Shown here: in pieces, positions 52,290-63,599 of the stretch
Position numbering within the stretch: position 1 is the stretch's first letter
Layout: each line of letters starts with the position of its first letter
Assembly (NCBI RefSeq): GCF_020882245.1
Contig: NC_083597.1
Coordinates: forward strand, 16,960,581 to 17,024,580
DNA length: 64,000 bases
Origin: Rhopalosiphum padi
Taxonomy: Eukaryota > Arthropoda > Insecta > Hemiptera > Aphididae
Direction: 5' to 3'
Notes under the pieces: model-generated
Databases searched by the model: none
The model's input: only the letters and a program-made list of their open reading frames with translations
Told to the model about the DNA's origin: nothing
Made by a program: the position numbers and the translations under genes

Positions 52290-54535
52290 TAAAGCCTATA
52301 GGTTTGAATGCTATTTAATACCAAAACATTCATCCTGACATGCAAGAAAATCACAGGTTTAATCGTTAAATTATCAACTGATTAGTAAATACTAAAATTT
52401 TTAATATGGTTAACCATTATATAATTAGTCATTTTTTTTTTCAATAAACTATCACATACATTTATGTACATTACAAACCAAATTTATAACTATACTAGGT
52501 ATATACTATCTATTAAATTTAAATAATACTTGTTAGTACAAATTTTAGTAAAAATGAATTTAAGGGACAAATTTAACTTTGTCTGATAGGTCAAAATGTT
52601 GATACAAATTCGCATTACAAAAGAGCACAATATTAAGTAAATTAATTCATAAATTCAATACCTACCTATTTAAGTATACATAATATTACACTCGGATTGA
52701 CATTTTTGTAGTCAACTAAACTACTTTATTTTTCTTTACATAAAAAGCATTAGTATAATAAAAAATTGGTATCTAAGTAACAAAATATTAAAATTCAGTT
52801 ACTAAATTGCAAGTTTCAACATTTTTAATTGATAACTTATATCATTCATTCCAAGACATTATATTAAATTAAATTATAGAAAAATTGAATTACACTTAAC
52901 CATCATTGCTATGTCAACCCAAATAAAAAAAACCTACATCTATAACATAAGAATGAATAATGAATGCTATGTTATGAAATTGAACTACATAAATATATAA
53001 CAAATTAAGATTGTCAATTCAAATAGAAGTGTAGAACTAATAATATTTTCAAAATAATAACAAAAATAAGACGTAGTAGTATTTATAAACTAGAGATTGT
53101 TTTGTTAATATTTTTTAACAAAATATGTTCAAACTAATATTCATATTTATAATGATCAAATGTACATTAATAACTTAGTAATAATAAGCAAAATTATAGT
53201 TATCTATCTAAAATTTAAAAGAGGTTTCTTTGCTTTTAAAGATAATATGCCATGCAATAGATCCAATGATGTTGCTTCGTTTCTTGGTCATTGAAATCAG
53301 TCTTAGACTATTTTTTTATTCAAAAGTTTACTGCACTTGGTTATAATATATCTCTATAGTAATGACATTTATTTTAATAGTCTGGTCTATCATTTTTAGA
53401 GTTATGGTAACAATATTCAAGGTTTTAACTCTTTATTTATCATAATATACCTAGGTAACAATAACCTAAATCAAATATATTTAACTATAATACTTAAATA
53501 TGATATTATATTTATATGCAAGTATGTTAAATTGTTAATTATTATTAACTCTTTACAGTACTCATTGGTGTGTTATTTTATATTTATAATTAAAGTATAA
53601 AGGCAAATTGTGTAAAAATATTCTTTTTTGTATCAAATTTAAAAAACAATAGTTTTTATGTTCTAATAAATTACGAACACAAACCTTGATACACAGTATA
53701 ATTTCCAAACTTTATTCACTATGATGACATTTAAATAGACTAAGATCTACTAATCAGAAGTGTTGTTAATGGGTTGTAGCTTCCTCCCCTCAATATTATC
53801 AAATTATTTATAATTTATGTTTTTTTTCTTGTAAATTGTGTCTAACATGTATCTCAGGTTAGGTACTTTATAGCATATTGCACTATACTCGGCATTATAT
53901 ATTCCTTGTAAAAAGAAAAAAATATTCACAGATAATAGTATTTTTACACACAGTTAAAATAGCTAAAATTATCAGTTATAAATTTGTTTTGTGAATTTAA
54001 AACTGTTAGATCACCATGATGTTCATTGATAATTGCCCAGTAGATAGATATTAAATAAAATAATTACAGCCTACCTAGATAAAATACAAGGTATTTAAAA
54101 TACACATGTTGTAGGTACCTAAGTTAAACCAATCCAACTATAATATATTTTATTATTTAAGTTTATTAGATCAAATACCTACCATTCAAATGTCTATAAG
54201 ATAATAATATGCTAGCGACTGATATGCTAATTGATAAAAAATATTTAACAGGTAGGTATTCAATTGATAACATTTCAAACATTCCTTAAAGTTTTGATAG
54301 GTTATAAAATAGTAAAATAAAAAAAACCTAAGTATAACTTAATTAATTTACTTTCAATTGAAAGATATTGTTTTGTTTGTCAATAAAGATAAAAGTGACA
54401 TTAACAAGAATAAACTTATAGACTGTAATATAAATAATAAATCATACATTCAGTCCACAATGTTTGTTTTGTAGATAAAAATCATGCACACAATCAATAC
54501 CTATTTGGACAGCAGCTATAGTAATTGGTGAGGAA
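52290..54535. other. AT-rich DNA, probably DIP2 intron 1
   Basis: No exon-like sequence. It lies directly downstream of DIP2 exon 1 on the minus strand and is presumed intronic. Confidence 0.5.
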
Positions 54536-54800
54536 TGAAGGTGCCTAAGGGCTAAGAGACCCTAAAATTGGTAGGTTAAGGTAAATAGTAATGTATTGCA
54601 CTACTATAACCTCAAAAGGGACATACATTAAAAAGGAATTAAAAAACCTCTGCACGGAAAACTGAGCTGGTAACTGGAATGAATCACTTCGGTCAGTAGA
54701 GGGGTTGGCGAAGGCCTGGAGCGGGGGAGGCGACTACCCTGGCAGTGCTACCCGCAGTCAAGAAGCTCAGAAGAGGCAATGACACAAACGAAAAAACTGA
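54536..54800. other. GC-rich block abutting the DIP2 exon 1 donor
   Basis: Bases 54655-54790 are much GC-richer than intronic DNA in the window. On the plus strand one frame is open and protein-like for about 28 codons (EGLAKAWSGGGDYPGSA..., stop near 54782), and an adjacent frame (KKLRRGNDTNEKTEST) continues across it. An A-rich segment precedes it at about 54627-54650. The block resembles a fragment of a retroelement or a small RNA gene, but I cannot identify it. It ends within about 20 bases of the splice donor. Confidence 0.3.
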
Positions 54801-54808
54801 GAGTACTT

Positions 54809-54814
54809 GCCTTC
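54809..54814 (-). promoter_or_regulatory. GC-type 5' splice site of DIP2 intron 1
   Basis: On the minus strand the junction reads GAAG|GCAAGTAC. GC donors are a small minority of insect introns and usually keep strong flanking consensus, as here. Choosing this site keeps the conserved Ser-Glu-Gly and gives a phase-1 intron. Confidence 0.6.
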
Positions 54815-54895
54815 GGATAGCTCGAGTTCCAGTTCCGCGAGCTTTTCGCGAATCTCATCGGGTAACCGCGTAACATCCACGTTAAATTCAGCCAT
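54811..54895 (-). CDS. DIP2: DIP2 (disco-interacting protein 2), first coding exon only
   Basis: Reading from ATG at 54895 on the minus strand gives 28 full codons plus one base. The segment LAELELELSEG (the final Gly is completed across the splice) is the hallmark N-terminus of the DMAP1-binding domain of DIP2 proteins. In human DIP2 it is preceded by a similar Leu-Pro...Val/Ile-Arg run and followed by DITQKGYEKKR. The exon starts MAEFNVDVTRLPDE. DIP2 is a large protein of about 1500 residues with two adenylate-forming (AMP-ligase-like) domains. It acts in neuronal branching and lipid metabolism. The splice follows Glu-28 plus one base: the donor reads AAG|GCAAGT, a GC-AG type donor that otherwise fits consensus. 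A GT two codons on (AA|GTACTC) would add Lys and fits less well. The rest of the gene lies to the left, but no second exon was found in the window. Confidence 0.85.
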
Positions 54896-55790
54896 TGTGG
54901 TGGTGCAGCAGTGGTCGCACCGGCCCACTTAACGCGTATCACACAGTTAAATTGATAAGGAGAGGTGGTGGCCAACTGGCCGACGATATCGGGTGGTAAA
55001 CAATCAGCTCGCACACAGATAACACAGGATCGCGATAAAAAAAAAAACTATATACTATGCGAGTAGGTGTTAAACCATATTATTATTCACAGCCGTAAAA
55101 GGATAAAACGCGAAAAAAAATTTAAATCAACTACACGGCGCACTGTGTGTCTTATAAACAAACGTTACGAAAAACGGGATACACAACACGATTATTTAAT
55201 GACAACGACATCAACTATATTATTATTTACATCAATATTATTATAATATATTTTTATCATTATTATTATTGTTATGTATCACTATAATCGTCGGTGTATG
55301 TTTGTGCGTGTATGTAGATATACGAGATCATGAAAGCGGGGCGCCGCACGCGTCGGACGGTCGTTCTCGCTATGCACACCGACAACGTTTGACTGGAGAC
55401 GGCATGGCGTTGAGGAAAAAAAAATGATAACGAACAGAACCGCGGTCGTCCCAACAACACACCGCTGTGGGTACCACGTCCGTGTTTACCGGTCGGTCGC
55501 GTAAACGTGCTACCACGACCTCCGCCGCCGTAGTTGTTATTGTCGTTCCCGGTGGGGAGAGCTAATCACGGTGCGGTACACGGGCCGCATCGATACGCAC
55601 GCACACACTGGCGACTGGCGCACGCGAGCCAGGGTCGCGTCCGTCGCCGCCGCCCGCCACAGCTGCTGCTGCCGACGAACAAACTATGGTCATAGTGGGG
55701 TTACCGGCGACTGGGTAGCGCGGTTCGTCGGTAGAGCGCACCCGCTGTATTCTCATCGTCCTCGTTACATAATAAATAATAATAACAACC
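54896..55790 (-). promoter_or_regulatory. DIP2 5' UTR and CpG-rich promoter region
   Basis: Directly upstream of the DIP2 start codon, the sequence from 54896 to 55040 is GC-rich and probably 5' UTR. It is followed by an AT-rich interval and then a strongly CpG-rich block at 55320-55780. That block contains several CAGT initiator-like motifs on the minus strand (GCCAGTCGCCAGTGTG, 55604-55619) and no TATA box at a fitting distance, consistent with a dispersed, housekeeping-type promoter. Open frames here on both strands (55562-55756 minus, 55571-55807 plus, 55272-55460 minus) overlap each other and are explained by GC content. The exact start site, and whether the UTR is spliced, cannot be read from the sequence. 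Confidence 0.5.
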
Positions 55791-55799
55791 TAAAAATAA

Positions 55800-56402
55800 T
55801 CGTATGAGGTCAGGACTCCAATGCACTTTGACTTTTACGTTTTTTCAAAATATTATTAAGTTACTATTTTGGGTCACAATTTTTAATTATTTAGATTACA
55901 CTAGATACATTACACTAAAATTCGTTTTTTTTTAATTTTATTTCAATATTTATATGACTACAAAATGTTTAAATACATTATATGGTAAGAATACACTAGC
56001 ATCTTTTTTAGCGTATTTCCTTGGGATTTTCACGTCATTACATTCCCGGTCCTAACATTTAATAATAATAAATAATAATGCATAACGTTAATATCGAAAT
56101 CATCCGGCTGAATCACGATTCATGACTATATACTCGTATTGATGACTGTACGTAACCGGACTCGAAGACTACCGTCTACCGTCTGCTACTTGTAGGTGGT
56201 AACGCGATAATTATATTCATAATATATAAATAATAACAAAGACGGCGACTACGATCGTCATTCCGGACGAACGAATTTCATTGTCAGCTATGGTGGTCGC
56301 AGGGAAAGTACTTTTTGTTTAAGAAATTTCATACAAATATAGATGTATCTGTCCAAATTAATTAATTATTTTTCATCTGTAGTTTATCACAAATTATTAC
56401 AG
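55800..56402. other. Upstream flank of DIP2, mixed composition
   Basis: Bases 56085-56310 are less AT-rich and may be further promoter-proximal or divergent-transcript sequence. No frame or clear TATA-initiator pair was found. Confidence 0.3.
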
Positions 56403-56965
56403 TCGAATGTCAAAATCACCACATCCTATTATTACGATAGTTTATTATGCAATATAGTCATACTGGAAATAGTTCATAGTTGTTTAGAATAAACCACAGT
56501 TATTGTTTACAATATAAATAATAATACAATACTGAATTATGAATATTAAATATTCATAACTATATTATATTTTTATGTAAAACTAATAAAGACTGTTATC
56601 CTCCTGAGGATATTTTAACAATTTAGAAACTATACTTGTACAAATTTTGATTTAAATAGTTACATCGAAATTTTCGCAAAAAAAAATCAACTGCCTAACA
56701 ATTTGGGTGCTTAACAATTTGACATTTGTTATGAAAAAAATGAAGTACTCATTTGAAAAAAAGTTTGTATCTCCACTATCCTCAATCCTGTATCTATATC
56801 CTTAAATGATACAAAAAATCCAACTATTTGAAAGTATGGCACTTATGTAGGTCTATATTTCAAAATGTTTACAAAAATCAGCAATTAAATAGGTATACTT
56901 ACCTATAATTAAAGAATAAAACACCTAAAAACGCGAACATGTTTGGTGAATCATTCTGTATTATA
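56403..56965. mobile_element. Terminal-inverted-repeat element, GATTCACCAA family, copy 3 (left end uncertain)
   Basis: The right end AACATGTTTGGTGAATCATTCTG (split as 56938-56949 and 56950-56960) is the clear inverse of the left end of copy 2. The block AAGTTTGTATCTCCAC at 56761-56776 corresponds to the GTATCGCCAC block of copies 1 and 2. The left end is weak; AAATCACCACATCC near 56412 is the best candidate and would give about 560 bp, similar to the other copies. Confidence 0.4.
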
Positions 56966-56969
56966 TGTA

Positions 56970-58315
56970 ATATCCAATAGAAAAATATCAAATGAGAAAC
57001 AATGCATTTTTATACATGTAATATACATATGTCATGTATAACTTAATTATAAAATATAAACATAATATTATTATTATTTATTAACCACAGTGTATACTAT
57101 AATATATACGAGTGCAATATTATACAACACGAGTATAATATACTCCACACTAATAAATAGGGATGTACCTACTCAACAGACATTCAGACATTTCAAACTT
57201 ATTGTAAAAATAAAAAATACTAATAGAATATTAAGTATTTGTTAAACAATCGATAAAATGGGTAAGTACCTATTATATGAATATATATGCAATTTTTTTA
57301 CACGCTCAATTTAAAATGATGCGTTACGCCGAATGCGAGTGTCTACTTATACGGGCTCCGGAATAGTGCGCGACACGTATCGTATATTTATAAAGTATAA
57401 ACATACTATAATATATATTATACACTACTATATGATGGTATTTGTATTCACCTGTCGTTCATTTTCCGCATAAATTCTATTCAAATATGTTGTATGCAAA
57501 AATACCTCACATAGTCATTCAAGTATATATCTATTACCTAATAAAAAAATATTATAAGAAAAATGTTGTCGCTATTAAAAAATAACTAATACCGTATCAA
57601 TCAGGGATAAGCTTTATAAGTAGTTAAAATAAGTTAAATTTCCACAATAATCTTTACTCTTTAGCTATACACAGAATAAACTACTCATGATTATAATTAT
57701 TAACAGGTTGTATGTTACATGAAAAATATATAATATTACATAATAACTATCATAATATAATATTATTAAGGTTTTATACCTTTGAATATATTTAGGAAAA
57801 AAATACTATAGCTAGTTTGTAACATTGAAAATGAAACATTATAATAATCTTTTTAATAGGTACACTAAAAATTAAATTAAATATTTTATTTATTTAGAAT
57901 TTCTCATAAGAATATTAGGCCTCACTAAGCATCCCAGGATTATTAAAATTCAATAAAAATAAATATTATAGACAGTATAAACATATGTATCTATATAGCA
58001 AGATACTAACATATACAGTTAAAAGTAATATAAAAAGTAAACGAAAAAAAATAAAAACAAAAAAAATTACAAATAGGAATGATAAATAATTTACGAGTAT
58101 GAATAATAATGTTAAATAGAAATTAATACAAATATAAATAATTTTCTATAGGAATCATGGTTAAAATTACCTATACCAAATTTAACTCAACATTGTTTAC
58201 TTAAAATTGTTTTTTATGTAAAAATCAATCTAAAACGTGTGATGACATGTAAATATATATTATAGATTTATAAAGTATATACTTACTTCATATTTTATCA
58301 AAATATAATATAATG
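56970..58315. other. AT-rich non-coding DNA
   Basis: Apart from a slightly GC-richer spot at 57320-57380, nothing was recognised. Confidence 0.45.
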
Positions 58316-58597
58316 CAGTGCCATATCCGGGGGGGGGGCTTTTAGTCTTAACCCCGCTCTGAAATCATAGGTAAGATATTTTTTGAATAATGCGTAATGG
58401 GGTTCATATCATAGAGTAATAATATTTACGGGTGAACTATAGCCTAGTAATGGTAACGAAGCTATATGACGGCAATGATTCATTCATCATTGACATAACT
58501 ACTAATAATGGACCGCGTTTAGAGAGAAATAATATATGACTGGGTATGAATGTTTAAGCCCCCCTCCCCTCAAAAACAAATCCTGGGTACGGCACTG
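58316..58597. mobile_element. hAT-like miniature element, CAGTGCCRTA ends with G-tract
   Basis: The left end CAGTGCCATATCCGGGG and the inverse of the right end, CAGTGCCGTACCCAGGA, match closely. An uninterrupted G-run follows the left end, and runs of C precede the right end (58559-58570), so the repeats continue imperfectly inward. Flanking octamers ATATAATG and ATATGGTA share only the first four bases. Total length is 282 bp, non-coding. Confidence 0.6.
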
Positions 58598-58750
58598 ATA
58601 TGGTACCATATATTTCTAATATATATAGTCATTGAAAGGGATAGTGTTATACTACTGAAGTAAGATACGTTTTTCTTGACATAGAATAAAATAAGGTATA
58701 ACTAATAATAACAATTATTTTTTATTTAGTAGTAGGGAGGAGGTTCAAAC

Positions 58751-58889
58751 CAGGGGCGGCTTTCAAGACATCTTACTCTTTATTTTGTCAAATATTTTCA
58801 TTGATTTAATTATGTATAATTTGTATAATATTAATGTAAAAAAAATATTGCTCCCCCACTTCCAGGGCAAAGAACCAAAGTCACCCCTG
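58751..58889. mobile_element. hAT-like miniature element, CAGGGGYGRCTTT ends
   Basis: The ends CAGGGGCGGCTTT and (inverse of right) CAGGGGTGACTTT match at 11 of 13 bases over a 139-bp element. It is flanked by GTTCAAAC (58743-58750) and GCTCAAAC (58890-58897), an 8-bp duplication with one mismatch. A frame running through it at 58785-58973 is not meaningful. Confidence 0.75.
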
Positions 58890-58899
58890 GCTCAAACTG

Positions 58900-60384
58900 C
58901 TTTGATTCCTATATTTTATGAATATGATGAATATCTTCAAAATTTAGTTTCTTATTTGGTTATAATTGCTTAATTTGATCCTCAGTATAAACATTATATT
59001 AAATATTAATATGTATGTCATATGAAATAATAGAAGAATAATTTAAATAAATGGATTTATGTATGCGTTGTATATTTATATATCTATATAGGAATATAAA
59101 TTCAGTATATATAAAGCAAATATATAGGGAACCCCTTTGTATTTGATAATCATGCTATAAAACTGAAATGTAGTAACCATGACAGCGACAGACACAACGG
59201 GTATATAAAATATTTCATACTTTATGTATATAAAAACCTAAAAAAAAACAAATGAAACTTACAAGAGTCTAATTGTGATGAAAAAATCATTGTTGTATTT
59301 TAGTTCCCACCGTTCAACGAGTTTACATCTTATTTTTGCTTTATTATAATTTATATTACAAAAATAAATTCGCGTATAAACCTAAATACCTTTTATATTA
59401 TATAATCATATACACCGTGGTCGGTGACTCATCTCCATTTTTCTTTAATAATTGGTTTATTTAAATTATGATTTTTAGAATTTTTAAAAATAAAAAAGGA
59501 GATATGTTTTCTAATTCTTGAAATGTTTTATACTACTTATTTTTTTCTAAAAAATGTTAACGCACGCATAATTCAAAATTTTAATAACTATTTTTTTAGT
59601 TATTTAATTATTATCATACATTTCATACTAAGAATAACAGCACTTAAAATGGTTTTATGAAAGTATAAAATATTGAATTCAGTATTTATTACACTTAGTC
59701 CATTTTTACAAATCATAAATGTTATAGATTAATATAAGTTAACACAATTTTCAAATCACTCGCGGTTGGGCGCTAAATCTCTAAAACAATGTACCGATTA
59801 TTAGCTTTCGAGCTATAGAAACGACTTTTATATTTTATGCTTTAAGTTCAATAACTCGGAAACCACTTGTTTAAATTTGTAATTAGAATTTTAGATACAT
59901 CAAAATTTAGAAAAAATTAGAATTAGAAAAAGATTGTTTCTCATTTAAAAAGTTTATTAGAAGTAAAGTTTGTGTCTCTATAAGACATTTTTTAAATAAA
60001 AAAAAAACCTCAACAATTGAAAATACAGTCTTTACTCTTTGAGCTTTAAGTATACTTTAAATTCTCAAAATCAGATGTTGAATAATTAATTTATTGAAAA
60101 AAAGGAGGGGAGTATACTTGGTTAATATAAATTGCACTGTATATTATATTACTGTATAACTTTATTATCTTTTATATTAGATATATAATTTCTTTAATTC
60201 TCAGTTAGTTCTTGAAACTCGAGATAATTATAATTTTAAATTATTAATTATTAATTTTTACAAAATCAAGTATTTTAATTAAACTTAATTGTTTTTTTGC
60301 AGTATTAAAAAAATGTAAATATAGATATTAAATAAACACATCAAGGAGTAGGATATACCATCATCATACCCACTTAACTGACTA
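58900..60384. other. AT-rich DNA with an interspersed repeat
   Basis: Contains repeat copy C (listed separately). It also contains a slightly GC-richer spot, CGCGGTTGGGCGCTAAATC, at 59761-59779. No gene was seen. Confidence 0.4.
59560..59705. repeat. Interspersed repeat, copy C
   Basis: Matches 61910-62085 by eye: a TTTC/TTTTATACTAAG.ATAA block, then CTTAAAAATG-like, then TATAAAATA, then GTATTTATTACACTTA. Same orientation as copy D. Diverged and non-coding; related sequence may extend to about 60000, where AAAGTTTGTGTCTCTATAAG resembles the inner block of the GATTCACCAA family. Confidence 0.45.
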
Positions 60385-60521
60385 CAGGCATGTATACAAA
60401 CAAAATTTCGGAGGGGGTTTACAAAATTTAGCAATATAAATTGTGCCGCAACATAATAAATCAATTTTTTCCTCGTTACTCGAAAATATTTCCGGGGGGG
60501 GGGTTGATGTATACGTGCCTG
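60385..60521. mobile_element. hAT-like miniature element with perfect 8-bp target duplication
   Basis: The left end CAGGCATGTATACA and the inverse of the right end, CAGGCACGTATACA, differ at one position. The 137-bp element is bracketed by ACTGACTA at 60377-60384 and 60522-60529, identical on both sides. A G-run (TTTCGGAGGGGG left, TTTCCGGGGGGGGGG right) occurs in both arms. The intact duplication and near-identical ends suggest a comparatively recent insertion. Confidence 0.85.
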
Positions 60522-60529
60522 ACTGACTA

Positions 60530-62900
60530 TACAGTGTGCTAAAACTGTTATAATTATAAATATATTAATATTCATTTTTTTACTATACTTACGAGTATAT
60601 TTATAATAATATATAAATATTAAATATATAACACTAATACTAGGTTTATATTATTATACTATTTTAAAAGTGTATAATATGTAATAGTCAAAGCAAATCA
60701 TTCAATTTAATCTCAATAAAATTTTTTTTTAATGAAGAACTTTAATAAAATATAGTATAATTTATTAGCAAGTGTCATATGTATATTGGTTTTATAGTTG
60801 ATTAATAGTTAATAATGTATCTGAGTATGGGTATAGACTATACTTATAGTACATACTATATAGGTACTATATTTTTATATACATAAAGGCTTTACATTTT
60901 AAACATTTATATAATTATATAATAATATAATATAATATAAATAATATATAAACATTAAATAATTTGTTTTTTATTTCTTTCCAAAATGTTCACATATCAC
61001 ATTACAAATTTTAGAAATTATATTTATGATGATTATATCGTATTTTATAAAATATTATGAATAAATATATACATTATTAATAGTAAAAAACATATGTATA
61101 AATATATGAAAAGGTTGTCATATTTTATAGGAATAAAAACAATTATATAGGTAATTTAAAAATCAGTCGTTAAACATTACACATGTTATCTATTTATAAA
61201 TATTACAAAAATATATTTTTTTAAATATACATATTAAAATATAGTTAAATATATCCATTTATAACCTTAAACAATAAAATAGGTATATGCAATAATATTC
61301 AAAATAAAAATTTGACTCATTGAATACGAATTAAATTTGTATCTATAGGTTAGCATTAAATTGAATTAATAGAAAAAAAACATACAATTATAGTAAATAT
61401 TTTAATTACAGTAATAGACTAAAAAGTTCTATAGTATATAATAACGTATGTGTTTACATGACCGAGTATAATACCATAAATACTATATACTACCACCTAC
61501 CTAGCATATATTGATATATAATAGTATTATACATAATATATATGTCTATTTTGTCTGTGTGTAAACAATTAAGTGTTTGTAGTTTGTACAATATTTTACG
61601 ATAACTTCTATACTTAATATTATATACAGAATTATATCGAATTACTTATATATTGGTATACGCGGATATTAATATATCCAAAGAAGTTAGTGAAAAATTT
61701 TACAGTAGAATTTAAACAATACAAATACGAATATAATATCCACATACGTGTATGATGTTTAAATTGTGATTTTGGAATTTTTAAATATAGTTAAAGACAA
61801 TATTTTCAAATTATTTAGATTGTTTTATAATATTTAAAGGAATGTCCTATGGGCTATGATAATAAAAACTTTTTTTTCAAATAAATATTTCCCCTTTTTA
61901 GTGTACATTTTTTCAAAAAATGTTGATGTAGATGTAACTTATTTAAAATTCGAACGAGTAAGTAGTTTCTCATTAAAATTTTTATACTAAGCATAAATAA
62001 TAGTCCTTAAAAATGATCTTACAAAAATATAAAATAGATTAAAATTTTTATTTGATTTAGTATTTATTACACTAAACGACATCGCATTAAAAATTAACTA
62101 TTACATTTCGCCAAAAATTAAGATAGTTTTAAGAAAATGTTACCAGAATTTAACTGGTAAAAACATAATCAAAAACGACGGTTCTATAGTGATGAATCTG
62201 ATGAATGTGACATCTAAAATGTTTTAAAAACAAGTTGTATATTATGTATTATGCATAGATTTCTAAAGCCAAATTTATATTTCAATCCGTCCATGATTGT
62301 TATTAATTATTATATACGTACTATTTACTAAATAACTCTTCCCATGCAAATTAAATTTACACGGAGCGACAATCATCAATACGTATTTCTGACCCTATAT
62401 TGGTAAAAATTAAGATATTTGAATTTCTTTACGAATATAATGTACCCCGTGTACGTGAACATGTTATTAGTTTTATATGCGACAATCCTTCCATTGCAAA
62501 ATAACGTAAACGGAAAAATGCATGGAAATAGCAACAGTTAGTTCTCTCCAGATCCCATATCGATTAAATTAAATATTTTTAATAAGAAATCAAATTTTTT
62601 CGTGAATATCAATACGGCGCCGGTTTAATTTTGAAATTCTTATAGGAATTTTATTAATCCGTAAAATTAAAATCACACGAAGTCACGAAATCGCTAAAAA
62701 TGTGTATTTCCATTCCTCTCCTAATAAACTTTTTAAAGATTTTCAAAATATTTTCTTTAGAGAATATAATAATATATAATGTATGCCTTATACCATTATA
62801 TATGTTCTGTGATACAAACGTAGTACGTTTAGTATTAATGATATTGAGTATACGTATACAAAAACCTAAAAAAATTTATCAAATTTGGTACCATCACTAT
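60530..62900. other. AT-rich non-coding DNA
   Basis: TA-rich tracts and repeat copy D (61910-62085). Frames such as 62700-62906 are compositional. Confidence 0.4.
61910..62085. repeat. Interspersed repeat, copy D
   Basis: Second copy of the repeat at 59560-59705, sharing ATACTAAG.ATAA, AAAATGATCTTA-like and TAGTATTTATTACACTAA blocks. Confidence 0.45.
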
Positions 62901-62939
62901 TGTTGAATTTGTGTGTATTATATATCAATTATCAGTATT

Positions 62940-63075
62940 CAGTAGCAGTTTATCAGTTTTATTTAATACGTTTTCCCTGTCTAGTATTATCATCGATCCG
63001 GGGCATAATAAGAAGTGTTCGGCGTCTAGACTGTGACCGTGACGCTATAGCGAAAATGTATCTCAACAGTTAGCA
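62940..63075. other. Small GC-richer patch with open frames on both strands
   Basis: The plus frame ends ...RSVRRLDCDRDAIAKMYLNS at 63073. The minus strand is also open for about 36 codons here. This looks like a regulatory or untranslated segment rather than a proven exon. Confidence 0.2.
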
Positions 63076-63599
63076 TTATATATATTCATCACAAACTAAA
63101 ATATAAAATGTACGTATATCTTTGTATTAATATACAGTTATGAGTTATGTATAGGTACACGGAAAATCATATACCTATATCTCAATATCTGCTTGTTATA
63201 ACTTATTTATCTTACTACATCTTAGTCCATGTGATTATAAACTACTAAAAAAAAGTAATTACTACTAAGTATAAGTTTATTAACACAATAACTCTTTAAC
63301 TTCTTCTGTTATCATTCAAAGCTCACGACAAGGCATATTTATTTCTAACCCCAATATTTGTTGGATGTTGTCAATGTAACCTCCAGATACCTGCAGTTTA
63401 TTCCACTGATTTGGAATATAAAGGCTATGACCGTGGACGGTCGAAATGCCGCATAGTAATGTACTATAAGTCTTATAGTATAACCGTACAAGTAATAAGT
63501 AAGCGTGATACGTGATGCAGAATCTACTTTGTTATTATGGTATTAGACTACCGTCACGTGGTAGTCATAGCTGATGATCATATTATTATCCTAACCAGT

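Noticed and set aside
54748..55014. 88-codon minus-strand frame overlapping DIP2 exon 1
   Set aside because: It is a different register of the DIP2 exon and 5' UTR; the conserved LAELELELSEG lies in another frame.
55562..55807. Overlapping Ala/Arg-rich frames on both strands
   Set aside because: GC-rich promoter sequence opens several frames at once; no domain or splice signals.
61561..62080. CRISPR-like or tandem array
   Set aside because: Similar AT-rich words recur but without regular spacing; the similarity is to the dispersed copy at 59560.
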